Source: JAXLXE01 sp046328115 (GTDB lineage Bacteria; Chloroflexota; UBA6077; JACCZL01). From it: a stretch of 64,000 nt of DNA. Positions 25,601 through 33,938 of the stretch are shown here, in pieces (the first letter of the stretch is position 1; each line of letters starts with the position of its first letter). Below the pieces are notes generated by a model, which saw only the letters and a list, made by a program, of their open reading frames with translations, searched no databases and was not told where the DNA came from. Location: positions 62,001-126,000 of the forward strand of contig JAXLXE010000004.1 in NCBI GenBank assembly GCA_046328115.1, given 5' to 3'. Both the position numbers and the translations under genes were made by a program.

Positions 25601-26746
25601 TCACTTCGCAACGTGCATCGGCATGATCACGTGGAAGTAGCTGTTGTCGCCGTCCGCTGGGCGGATCAGGCCGGGGCTGGCGGGACCGGTGATCTCCAGG
25701 AACGCCTGCTGCGCGTCGAGCGACTCCAGCGCGTCGCGCAAATAGCGGCCGTTGAAGGCTACTTGCTGGGCCTCGCCCTCCACGCTGGCATCTACCTCGC
25801 CAGTGTTATCGCCGATCTCCGCTGACGTTGCCGTCACCACGATGCTGCCCAGCGCCATGTCGTCCTGACGCTCCGGTGGGGTGAGCTCCAGCCGCACGAT
25901 CATCGAGTTGTCCCGGGCGAACACCTGGGCAGCCCGCGTGGCCCGCAGAAGATCGCCCGTCTGCACGGTGACGCGGGTCTTGCTCTCCTTAGGGATGATC
26001 CGGTTGAAGTCCGGGAACTGGCCATCGATCAACCGGGAGACAAGCTCCGCGGACTTGTACTGGAACAGCACCTGATTCCGGTCCGGCGTCGCCGCGACGC
26101 GCACTTCCTCACTCTCATCATCTGGCAGCCCGCGGGCCAGCTCGTTGAGCGCGCGGGCGGGGACGATCATCGTCAGGTCCGGAGCGCCGCTAGCGCTGAC
26201 GTCGAGCCGCCGCACCGCCAGCCGAAACCCGTCCGCCGCCGCCAGCGTGAGACGGCCTTCAGCGATCGTGACCAGGACGCCGGCCAGCACGGGACGACTG
26301 TCATCCGGGGCAGCGGCAAACGCGACATTCTGGATAGCCTGCTTCAAGGCCGCCGCTGGGAGAGCGAAGCTCTCGCCGCCTCCCACCGTGGGTATAGGCG
26401 GGAACTCGTCAGCGTCGATCCCGCTGATGTTCGCCTCGAACCGCCCGCAGGCAAGGTGGACCTTCGTGCCCTTCATCTCAAGGTGCAGCGGTTCGCCCGC
26501 CGTGAGGAGGCCCACATACTCGCTCAGCAGCCGCGCGGGCAGGGTCACCGCGCCGTCCGCCTCCACCTTCGCGCCCACCCAGGCACTGATGGTGAGCTCC
26601 AGGTTGGTCGCGGCGAGCTTGAGCCGACCTTCATCCGTCTGGAGCAGCACGTTGGAGAGCACTGGCAGCGTGCCGCGCGTCGCCACCACGCGACCTACCG
26701 TGGCCAGCCCCTCCGCTAGCTTCTCGGGCAGACAGGTCAGTCGCAT
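25601..26746 (-). CDS. dnaN: DNA polymerase III beta subunit (sliding clamp)
   Basis: A 381 aa ring-forming processivity factor with three clamp repeats. Typical segments are the N-terminal GRVVATRGTLPVLSNVLL, VTLPARLLSEYV, FRLAVRRL, EFPPIP and the C-terminal YFHVIMPMHVAK. GAGGAG precedes the ATG. It stands alone: no dnaA, recF or gyrB flank it. A second dnaN elsewhere cannot be excluded. Confidence 0.97.
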   Translation of the reverse strand: MRLTCLPEKLAEGLATVGRVVATRGTLPVLSNVLLQTDEGRLKLAATNLELTISAWVGAKVEADGAVTLPARLLSEYVGLLTAGEPLHLEMKGTKVHLACGRFEANISGIDADEFPPIPTVGGGESFALPAAALKQAIQNVAFAAAPDDSRPVLAGVLVTIAEGRLTLAAADGFRLAVRRLDVSASGAPDLTMIVPARALNELARGLPDDESEEVRVAATPDRNQVLFQYKSAELVSRLIDGQFPDFNRIIPKESKTRVTVQTGDLLRATRAAQVFARDNSMIVRLELTPPERQDDMALGSIVVTATSAEIGDNTGEVDASVEGEAQQVAFNGRYLRDALESLDAQQAFLEITGPASPGLIRPADGDNSYFHVIMPMHVAK

Positions 26747-27088
26747 CGCGCGCAGCTCCTCAGGGCAGGCTGTATCACACTCGGATCCATCGCCCCCGGT
26801 TCGGGTGGCGGTGCCATGATAACGATCGCGTCACAGGAGTATGCCGCACAGTCTGGCCGCTTTGGGTGATTCTGCGCAGGCCTCCCCCAGGCCCCTGCGC
26901 GACCACGGGCGCACCGCTTCGTTTGTTTTGTTGCGTGGCCGTGACGACGTTGAGACCCGCCCGTATCGTGTTCCAACAGTTGGCATGCTACGGCGCCTTC
27001 TGTCATGATCGGTAGCACGCATCGCTGAGAGTCCTCGGCCCGGCGCCTGGATGGGGAAGTCTGCCAGGCGCCCACACGGGAGCCCTAC
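26747..27088. other. Divergent intergenic region between dnaN and the 27089 gene
   Basis: This 342 bp gap must hold two divergent promoters. I see a GC hairpin, GCGCAGG (26874-26880) with CCTGCGC (26894-26900), and TATCAT-like bases near 26816-26822 on the dnaN side. No DnaA boxes of the TTATCCACA type were found, so there is no support for an origin. Confidence 0.4.
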
Positions 27089-27574
27089 ATGTCACATACC
27101 CCTCTCCGCCTCGGCCTGCGACTCGCCACACTGGCGGCGCTCGCGGCCTTCGTCATTGGCGGACACGCCAACCTGATGCCCACCAGTTTCGCGCCCGGCG
27201 CTGTCTCCGTTGTGTACGCCACCGTCGCCCAGGGTAAGGACAGCAGCGACGATGAGCGCCGCAAGAACCGGGGCAACGACGAAGACGAAGATCACAACAT
27301 CGAGGGCCAGGTGTTGGCGATCAACAACGACATCGACCCGCCAGAGCTGACAATGGCCAACGTGGACGGCAACCTGATCATTCGGGTGCTGAAGACGGAC
27401 GAGATCAAGAAGAACGGCATCAAGCCAGGCGACGCGATCAAGGCCAGCGGCGAGAAGATCCACGAGCTCCTCTTCGAGGCCACGGAGCTGGAGATCACCA
27501 AGAAGTGCTGCAAGAGCGAGAGCAGTGGCAGCAACAACAAGAAGAAAAAGAAGAACGACAACGAGGACGAATAA
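27089..27574 (+). CDS. Secreted small protein with charged tail, function unknown
   Basis: A 161 aa protein with a signal-like N-terminus (LGLRLATLAALAAFVIGG), an acidic/basic stretch (DSSDDERRKNRGNDEDED), a compact domain of about 75 residues that reads like a small beta barrel (EGQVLAINND, LIIRVLKTDEI, GIKPGDAIKASGEKIHELL, ATELEI) and a Lys/Asn/Asp/Glu tail with CC. The pattern IKPGDAIKASGEK is reminiscent of OB-like DUF5666 domains, but I cannot assign a function. Confidence 0.75.
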   Translation: MSHTPLRLGLRLATLAALAAFVIGGHANLMPTSFAPGAVSVVYATVAQGKDSSDDERRKNRGNDEDEDHNIEGQVLAINNDIDPPELTMANVDGNLIIRVLKTDEIKKNGIKPGDAIKASGEKIHELLFEATELEITKKCCKSESSGSNNKKKKKNDNEDE

Positions 27575-27603
27575 GCCGCGTCTGAGCGGCGGGGGGCGAA
27601 ATC

Positions 27604-28569
27604 ACGGCTGACGGCGGATCGCCGCCGGCCACGGGAGCTCGGCTCGAATGGGCCGAGCTCCCGCTGCATCTGCGGCAGAACATCGAATCTCGACTGGGCG
27701 CTCCCGTGGCCACCGCCCAGACCCAGCCGGGCGGATTCTCCCCAGGCGTCGCCGCCCGCCTCCAGACCACGGCGGGTCAACGCGCGTTTCTCAAGGCCGT
27801 CAGCCCGCTGCCAAACGCGCTGGCCCCCAGCTTCCATCGGCGCGAGGCACGCGTGGCCCGACTATTGCCGGCGAGTGCGCCGGCGCCACGGGTGCTCCAG
27901 CTCATTGAGGACGATCTAGAGGGTTGGGTGGCGTTGCTCATCGAGGATGTCGAGGGCGTGCAGCCGGCCGTGCCGTGGGACCCCGGCCAGCTCGCCAGAG
28001 TGATCGCCGCGATGAACGACCTCGCGGCAGCCCTCACACCCTCGCCCATCTCGGCGGAGGAGGTGGGTACCGCGGCAGAGTTCCTCGCTCGGAACGGAAC
28101 AGGCTGGCAACGGCTGCTTGACGAGAGCTCAACGGCTCTGGATCAATGGTCGCGGCGCAACCTGCCCAGGCTGGCCGCGTTGGCCGCGGAGGCCCCCCAG
28201 CGGGTTACGGGGGACAGCCTGCTTCACTTCGACATCCGGGCGGACAACGTGCTCCTCACGCCGGAGCAGGTCTACTTTGTGGACTGGCCGCACGCGCGTG
28301 TCGGGCCGGCCTGGTTTGACTTTGTCATCACGGCACCCAGCGTGGCGATGCAGGGCGGCCTGGAGCCGGAGGAGTTTCTGGGGCGCAGCGCCGCGGCGGC
28401 CGGCGCCGATGAACGTGCAGTAGACGCGGCCATCGCCGGCGTCGCGGCATTCTTCACCTGGCACGCGCTCCAGCCAGACCCGCCGGGACTGCCCACGCTG
28501 AGGTCATTCCAGGCCGCGCAGGCGGACGTGGCGCGTCGGTGGCTGGCAGATCGTCTGGACTGGCGCTAG
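27604..28569 (+). CDS. Aminoglycoside phosphotransferase-fold kinase-like protein
   Basis: APH/choline-kinase fold with the catalytic loop HFDIRADNVLL and the metal site FVDWPHARVGP. The first normal start in frame is GTG 27706 (287 aa), but the frame is open from 27586 and the upstream residues (LEWAELPLHLR, then QNIESRLGAPV) look like the family's N-terminus before QPGGFSPGVA. No ATG, GTG or TTG precedes 27706; ACG 27604, about 8 bp after a GGGGGG run, is the candidate used here, with ATC 27601 or CTG as alternatives. Substrate unknown; such proteins rarely confer drug resistance. Confidence 0.8.
   Translation, partial: TADGGSPPATGARLEWAELPLHLRQNIESRLGAPVATAQTQPGGFSPGVAARLQTTAGQRAFLKAVSPLPNALAPSFHRREARVARLLPASAPAPRVLQLIEDDLEGWVALLIEDVEGVQPAVPWDPGQLARVIAAMNDLAAALTPSPISAEEVGTAAEFLARNGTGWQRLLDESSTALDQWSRRNLPRLAALAAEAPQRVTGDSLLHFDIRADNVLLTPEQVYFVDWPHARVGPAWFDFVITAPSVAMQGGLEPEEFLGRSAAAAGADERAVDAAIAGVAAFFTWHALQPDPPGLPTLRSFQAAQADVARRWLADRLDWR
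27632..27663 (+). terminator. 12-bp inverted repeat after the 27089 gene
   Basis: CGGGAGCTCGGC (27632-27643) and GCCGAGCTCCCG (27652-27663) form a perfect stem with an 8 nt loop. No T tract follows. It lies inside the conserved upstream extension of the next gene, so it may instead affect that gene's translation. Confidence 0.5.
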
Positions 28570-28579
28570 GTCCGGCCGA

Positions 28580-29704
28580 CTAGACCTTCCCGGTGGTCCC
28601 CCGTCGCTCGTCCTCGACGAGGTCGCGGAGGATTGGCAGTACGTCCCGGGCCACCCTGCTGCACTCCTCCACATGGGGGTACCCGCTGAGCACGAACTCG
28701 TCCATCCCCAGCCGCCAGTAGCCCAGAAGCTCGCGGGCCACCTGGTTCGGATCGCCCACGATGGCCGTTCCACAGTTGACCCGAACGGTGGAGATGCCGT
28801 TCCACAGGTGACGGCCCATCCGGTGCTCGGTGTAGGCCTGGGCCTGCGCGCGCTGCCCAACCATAGGCGTGCCGGCGAACACGGCCTGGCGCTGGCTCTG
28901 AACCAGCACCTCCGCCCGCGAGAGCAGGTCATCGGCGGCGTGCCAGGCCTCGTCCTCAGTGTCTCGGACGATCAGGTGAGTCCGCAGCCCGAAGGCCGGC
29001 CGTCGACCAGCCGCCCGAAACTGGTCACGGGCCCGATCCAGCAGCCGCTCGGTCGCCTCCAGCGGCTGGATCCAGGCCAACAGCAGATCGGACTGGACAC
29101 CGGCCAGGCGGAGCGCGCTGTCTGACGCGCCGCCCAGGTAGAAGCGTGGGCCCGTGCCAACGGGTGATGGAGAGATCCGGGCGCCGTTGAGACGCACGTG
29201 CTTGCCCTCGAACGTGACCGGCTCGGTGGTGGACCAGAGCAGGCGGCACGCGGCAATGAACTCCTCCGCCCGGGCATAGCGAAACTCGTGGTCGCTGGTC
29301 TCGCCCAGCCGCTCGAAGTCACCGGCGATGCCGCCGGGCACCACGTTGATGTCCACCCGGCCACCACTGATCTGGTCCAGCGTGGCCACCATCTGGGCGT
29401 AGAGACCGGGGCTGATGAATCCAGGCCGCGCCGCGATCAGGAAGCGGATCTTGCGGGTGACCGCGGCCAGCGCGGTGGCGGTGGTCCAGGTCTCGGCAAG
29501 CGGCGCGCCCTCGTCGAACAGGCCGTTCACGAACCTGGTCGGGGTGAGCAGCGAATAGTAGCCGTGGTCCTCGGCGGTCTGAGCGACCTGCCGGAGGTAC
29601 TCAAATGTGGGCGGCCGCTCAGCGCGGAGCGTACCGATATGCTCGCCGTCCCCATCGATCGGAACGAACCAGTCGAAGCGCGGCTCGGGCCGTGGTCGGA
29701 TCAT
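28580..29704 (-). CDS. LLM-class flavin-dependent monooxygenase (SsuD-like)
   Basis: FMNH2-dependent bacterial-luciferase-fold oxygenase of 374 aa. Start ATG 29704 has GGAGAGG upstream. Family marks are FDWFVPIDGDGEH, TPTRFVNG, IRFLIAARPGF, GRVDINVVPGG and YLGGASDSALRLA, closest in feel to alkanesulfonate monooxygenases (SsuD) that cleave sulfonates to aldehyde and sulfite. No flavin reductase or sulfonate transporter is adjacent. It diverges from the molybdenum hydroxylase gene at 29797. Confidence 0.9.
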   Translation of the reverse strand: MIRPRPEPRFDWFVPIDGDGEHIGTLRAERPPTFEYLRQVAQTAEDHGYYSLLTPTRFVNGLFDEGAPLAETWTTATALAAVTRKIRFLIAARPGFISPGLYAQMVATLDQISGGRVDINVVPGGIAGDFERLGETSDHEFRYARAEEFIAACRLLWSTTEPVTFEGKHVRLNGARISPSPVGTGPRFYLGGASDSALRLAGVQSDLLLAWIQPLEATERLLDRARDQFRAAGRRPAFGLRTHLIVRDTEDEAWHAADDLLSRAEVLVQSQRQAVFAGTPMVGQRAQAQAYTEHRMGRHLWNGISTVRVNCGTAIVGDPNQVARELLGYWRLGMDEFVLSGYPHVEECSRVARDVLPILRDLVEDERRGTTGKV

Positions 29705-29732
29705 GGCGCCCTCTCCAGGAACAGGCCATCGC

Positions 29733-29747
29733 GTCTCGTCACGAGAC
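29733..29747. promoter_or_regulatory. Palindromic operator candidate in a divergent intergenic region
   Basis: GTCTCGT-C-ACGAGAC is a perfect 7+1+7 inverted repeat midway between the divergent starts at 29704 and 29797; a -10-like TAGCAT lies at 29757-29762 for the rightward gene. A dimeric repressor could control both. The regulator is not identifiable here. Confidence 0.45.
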
Positions 29748-29796
29748 CATCGCTGGTAGCATAGCACGGCATTCCGGTGGGTTCTTGGAGAGCAAC

Positions 29797-32079
29797 ATGC
29801 CGCGCTACATCGGCGCATCCGTTCGCCGACTCGACGATGGACGCCTGGTCTCGGGTCGAGGTCGCTACGTCGACGACCTGCGGTTTCCAGGCCTGGCGCA
29901 CGCGGCGTTCGTTCGGAGCGATCGCGCCCACGCGGAGATCGTGGCCGTGGACCTGGCCAGTAGCCGCGCCACCCCCGGTACGATGGCCGCCTTCACCGCG
30001 ACCGACCTACCGGGATTGGCAGATGTCCCGGCCGTGCCGTTCCTGCCAGGCGTAGAGATGCCCCCAATGCCGGCCCTGGCACGGGACCGAGTGCGCTTCG
30101 TCGGGGAGCCGCTGGCCGTCATCGTGGCGGAGGACCGCTACGCGGCGGAGGACGCCGCACGAGCGGCGCAGGTCTCGTACCGCGACCTGCCCATACTCAG
30201 CTCCGTTGACGCGGCGCTGGCAAGCGGCGCCCCAAAGCTGCACGAGTCCCTGCCGGACAACGCGGGCTACCGCCTGACGCGGCGCGGAGGCGATTCAGAC
30301 GCCGCGTTCGCACAGGCAGCGCGGGTGGTGAAGGCGCGGGTGAAGCACAGCCGAATCGCCGCCGTGCCTATGGAGACGCGAGGGATCGTGGCGGTACCCA
30401 GTGGCGCCGATGAGCTCACCATCTACGCCTCCCACCAGGGGCCGCACGAGCTCCGGGCAACGCTGGCCGCGCTCCTGGGCTGGTCGGAGCATCGCATCCG
30501 GGTAGTGATCCCGGACGTGGGTGGCGGCTTCGGCGTGAAGGCGTCCACGCACCGCGAAGATCTGGTGGTGGCAAGGCTGGCGATCGAGCTCGGACGCCCC
30601 GTCAAGTGGTCGTCTACGCGGCTAGAGGACTTCCTGCTGACCAATCATGCCCGCGACCAGGACGACCGCATCGAAGCCGCGTTCGACGCGGACGGTCGGT
30701 GCCTGGGAATCAAGACGGAGACGATCAGCAACCTCGGCGCGTACGTGCTGGGCCGCGGGTCACGTCCCCCCCTGCGGGTGCCCGGGTTCGCAACCGGAGC
30801 GTACGCGATTCCCGCGCAGCACTCGGAGGTCACAACGGCCTACACCAACACCGGCAGCAACGGTCCCTACCGCGGCGCCGGACGTCCGGAGGCAGCGTTC
30901 CTCATCGAGCGCCTCATGGGCACCGCGGCGCGCGAGCTTCGGATAGATCCGGCGGAGCTGCGCCGGCGGAACTACATCAAGCCAGATCAGTTCCCGTACA
31001 CCACGCCCACCGGCAGCGGCTACGACAGCGGCGAGTACGAGCGGCTGCTGGACAAGGGATTGGCCACGGCTGGCTATCGGGAGTGGCTGGCGGAGCGGGA
31101 TCGTCGGCGGGCGGCCGGCGAGATCGTGGGGGTGGGCCTGGTCACGTTCATCGAGAACACGGCAGCCGGCTGGGAGTCCGGGACCGTGCGGGTGGAGCCT
31201 GACGGCTCGGTCACGGCGCTCACGGGCTCCGTCCAGATGGGCCAGGGCGTGACCACGGTCCACGCGCAGATCGTGGCAGACCGTCTGGGCGTCCCATACG
31301 AGCGGGTGCGGGTCATCATGGGCGACACGGCAGTCGTCCCCACCGGCGTGGGCAGCTTCGGCAGCCGCAGCACGGCCGTCGGCGGCTCCGCGCTGGCCCT
31401 GGCGGCGGACCGCGTGATCGAGCGGGCGCGCGAGATCGCGGCGCGGCAGCTCGAGGTGCCCGAGGAGGACCTGGAGTACGTGGATGGCGCGGCGCGCGTG
31501 AAGGGCGCGCCGGAACGCGCGATGGACCTCACGGCGGTCGCGCGGTTGGCGTATCCAGCGCTGGGAGCACCCGTGCCGTTCGAGCCTGGGCTCGTGGCAA
31601 GCGCCAGCTTTGGCGCCGAGGGTGAATCCATCGCCGCGGGCGCGTACCTGGCGTTCGTCTCGATCGATCCAGAGACGGGGCGGGTCCGCGTGGAGCGCCT
31701 CGTGTGCGTGGACGATTCGGGCGTGGTGGTGAACCCCATGCTCGCCGCCGGCCAGGTCACCGGCGCCGTGGCGCAGGGCATCGGCGAGGCGCTGCTGGAG
31801 CGGGTGGTCTACGACGAGGGCGGACAGCTCGTGACGTCGTCGCTGTTGGACTACGCCATCCCAAACGCGGCGTCCGTGCCCAACCCCACGCTGGCACACA
31901 CCACCACACCCAGCACCCGCAACCCGCTAGGCATCAAGGGCGGCGGAGAGGCCGGCATGCTGGGCACACCGCCCGCGATCGCGGACGCCGTGGCGGACGC
32001 GCTCAGCCCGTTCGGCGCCCCGGAGCTGCACCCGCCCTTCACCGACGAGAAGGTGTGGCGGGCCATCCACGGGCGCTAG
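29797..32079 (+). CDS. Molybdenum hydroxylase large subunit (xanthine dehydrogenase family)
   Basis: A 760 aa molybdopterin-cytosine-dinucleotide binding subunit. GASVRRLDDGRLVSGRGRYV opens the protein, VGGGFGVK and the Moco contacts GPYRGAGRPEAAFL follow, and KGGGEAGMLG near the C-terminus holds the catalytic Glu. PYRGAGR rather than AYxCSFR means it is not a form I CO dehydrogenase; an aldehyde, purine or N-heterocycle hydroxylase is likelier. The FAD and 2Fe-2S subunits usually found beside it are absent. ATG 29797 has GGAGAG upstream. Confidence 0.93.
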   Translation: MPRYIGASVRRLDDGRLVSGRGRYVDDLRFPGLAHAAFVRSDRAHAEIVAVDLASSRATPGTMAAFTATDLPGLADVPAVPFLPGVEMPPMPALARDRVRFVGEPLAVIVAEDRYAAEDAARAAQVSYRDLPILSSVDAALASGAPKLHESLPDNAGYRLTRRGGDSDAAFAQAARVVKARVKHSRIAAVPMETRGIVAVPSGADELTIYASHQGPHELRATLAALLGWSEHRIRVVIPDVGGGFGVKASTHREDLVVARLAIELGRPVKWSSTRLEDFLLTNHARDQDDRIEAAFDADGRCLGIKTETISNLGAYVLGRGSRPPLRVPGFATGAYAIPAQHSEVTTAYTNTGSNGPYRGAGRPEAAFLIERLMGTAARELRIDPAELRRRNYIKPDQFPYTTPTGSGYDSGEYERLLDKGLATAGYREWLAERDRRRAAGEIVGVGLVTFIENTAAGWESGTVRVEPDGSVTALTGSVQMGQGVTTVHAQIVADRLGVPYERVRVIMGDTAVVPTGVGSFGSRSTAVGGSALALAADRVIERAREIAARQLEVPEEDLEYVDGAARVKGAPERAMDLTAVARLAYPALGAPVPFEPGLVASASFGAEGESIAAGAYLAFVSIDPETGRVRVERLVCVDDSGVVVNPMLAAGQVTGAVAQGIGEALLERVVYDEGGQLVTSSLLDYAIPNAASVPNPTLAHTTTPSTRNPLGIKGGGEAGMLGTPPAIADAVADALSPFGAPELHPPFTDEKVWRAIHGR

Positions 32080-32282
32080 CGGCCGCGCGGCTGGAATCGA
32101 GCGTCCAGCGCGAACGGCCACGCCAAGTCGCACCGCCCAGGCGCGTATGATAGGAGGCGCTTGCCGGCCGAGGCCCGGCGCGGGTCTGGTTGCTTCCGCC
32201 CAGACCCAGGTAATTCTGAGCGCGGCGCATCGCCGCGCGGTGCACTGATCGTCCGCCAGCACAACGCAGAAGGGACAGACGC
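32080..32282 (+). promoter_or_regulatory. Leader of the ThDP enzyme gene: -10 and hairpin
   Basis: TATGAT at 32146-32151 is a good -10 without a clear -35. A hairpin pairs GGGTCTGG (32182-32189) with CCAGACCC (32200-32207). No thiamine riboswitch consensus (CUGAGA with a following ACCUGA element) is present, although the downstream enzyme uses ThDP. Confidence 0.4.
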
Positions 32283-33938
32283 GTGAAGGGTGTAGATGCC
32301 GTTGCCAAGATCCTCCAGCTCGAGGGGGTCGAGTACCTGTTCTCCTATCCGATGCACCCGCTCATCGAGGCGGCGTCCAAGCTGGGCATTCGGCCCATCA
32401 TCGCCCGCAGCGAGAAGACGCTCATCAACATCGCCGATGGTTACACCCGCGCGCTGAACGGCACCAAGCCCACCGTGGTGGTGGTGCAGGGCGGACCCGG
32501 CATCGAGAACGCCTTCGGTGGACTCGCCCAGGCGGCCTCGGATGGCGTGCCCATGGTCGTGATCCCCGGTGGTGGCGCGGCCAGACGATCAGGCAAGGGC
32601 GAGTTCGATCCGCTCCCCACGTACAGCCACATCATGAAGTGGACCGGCCGGATGAACCTGCCGGAGCGGATCCCGGAGCTCATGACCTACGCCTTCTCAC
32701 AGCTCCGAAACGGCAGGCTGGGGCCGGTCCTGCTGGAGCTGCCAGTGGACACGGCAAACGCCGAGGCGGGCGACCCAACCGGCGTCTACGTGCCGCCCAA
32801 GGCGTATCGATCGGCGGGCAGCGCGTCAGACGTAGCGGAGGCCGCGCGCCTCCTGATGGCCGCCAAACGCCCGGTGATCCACGCCGGGCACGGCGTGCTG
32901 TGGGCCCAGGCCTGGGACGAGCTGCGCGAGCTAGCGGAGCTGCTCCAGATCCCCGTCATGGTGACCATGGCCGGCAAGAGCGCCTTCCCTGAGGACCATC
33001 CGCTGTCGCTCGGAGCCGGCGGACGCACCAGCACAAAGACCGCGGCGCAGTTCCTGGTGGACTCAGACCTGATCTTTGGCGTGGGCTGCAGCTTCACGGA
33101 GGGTGCGTTCTCCACGCCGATCCCGCCCGGCAAGAAGGCGGTCCAGGTAGTCTCCGACAACCGCGACATCAACAAGGACTACATCGTCACCCACGCCGTG
33201 ATCGGCGACGCCAAGCTCGTGCTCCGCCAGATCATCGATGAGCTGAAGAAGGCCGGAGCAAAGGCGCCAGCCGACGTGGCCGACCGCGTGCGTGCCGCCA
33301 AGAACGAGTTCCTGGACGAGTGGCTCCCCCGGCTGACGGCCGATGGCACCCCCATCAGCCCCTACCGCGTGATCTGGGACTTGCTCCACTCGGTGGACCT
33401 CAGCAACACCATCGTCACCCACGATTCGGGCAATCCTCGCGACCAGACGCTGCCGTTCTTCGCCGTGACCACCCCGCGCAGCTACCTGGGCTGGGGCAAG
33501 TCCACCCAGCTCGGCACCGGGTACGGCGTGGCCATGGGCGCCAAACTGGCATACCCCGAGAAGCTGTGCATCAACATCATGGGCGATCTCGCCTTCGGCA
33601 CCGCCGGCATGGAGATCGAGACGGCCTTCCGCTCGCGACTGCCGATCATGACCGTGCTGGTCAACAACTCACGGCTGGGCGGCTACGACCACTACATGCC
33701 GGTCGCGAGCGAGCGATTCGACTCGAACAAGCTGACCGGCGACTACACGGCGGTAGCCAAGGGACTGGGCGCCTACGCCGAGAAGGTGGAGAAGCCGGAG
33801 GACGTGAAGGCGGCCATCCAGCGCGGCATCCAGGCCACCCGCGAGGGGCGGCCGGTCCTCCTGGAGTTCATCACCCGCGAGGAGCCGGTCTTCCCGGTCG
33901 CCGCGGCGATGATCAACGACCTTTCCGCGCGCGGGTAG
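32283..33938 (+). CDS. Thiamine-diphosphate-dependent enzyme, acetolactate synthase-like
   Basis: A 551 aa ThDP enzyme of the ALS/decarboxylase fold. The N-terminal PYR domain has the cofactor-activating Glu in ARSEKTLINIADGYTRAL, the central domain has HAGHGVLWA, and the C-terminal PP domain shows GDLAFGTAGMEIE ending in VLVNNSRLGG, the GD(G/L)...NN metal-ThDP motif. ALS, oxalyl-CoA decarboxylase, sulfopyruvate decarboxylase and carboligases share this layout and the substrate cannot be read from sequence. GTG 32283 is the first start. Its last 26 bp overlap the convergent Uma2 gene. Confidence 0.9.
   Translation: MKGVDAVAKILQLEGVEYLFSYPMHPLIEAASKLGIRPIIARSEKTLINIADGYTRALNGTKPTVVVVQGGPGIENAFGGLAQAASDGVPMVVIPGGGAARRSGKGEFDPLPTYSHIMKWTGRMNLPERIPELMTYAFSQLRNGRLGPVLLELPVDTANAEAGDPTGVYVPPKAYRSAGSASDVAEAARLLMAAKRPVIHAGHGVLWAQAWDELRELAELLQIPVMVTMAGKSAFPEDHPLSLGAGGRTSTKTAAQFLVDSDLIFGVGCSFTEGAFSTPIPPGKKAVQVVSDNRDINKDYIVTHAVIGDAKLVLRQIIDELKKAGAKAPADVADRVRAAKNEFLDEWLPRLTADGTPISPYRVIWDLLHSVDLSNTIVTHDSGNPRDQTLPFFAVTTPRSYLGWGKSTQLGTGYGVAMGAKLAYPEKLCINIMGDLAFGTAGMEIETAFRSRLPIMTVLVNNSRLGGYDHYMPVASERFDSNKLTGDYTAVAKGLGAYAEKVEKPEDVKAAIQRGIQATREGRPVLLEFITREEPVFPVAAAMINDLSARG

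Noticed and set aside
26747..27088. Replication origin beside dnaN
   Set aside because: No DnaA boxes or AT-rich unwinding region are visible and dnaA is absent.
32152..32282. TPP riboswitch before the ThDP enzyme
   Set aside because: No CUGAGA plus ACCUGA pair of conserved elements was found; only a simple hairpin is there.
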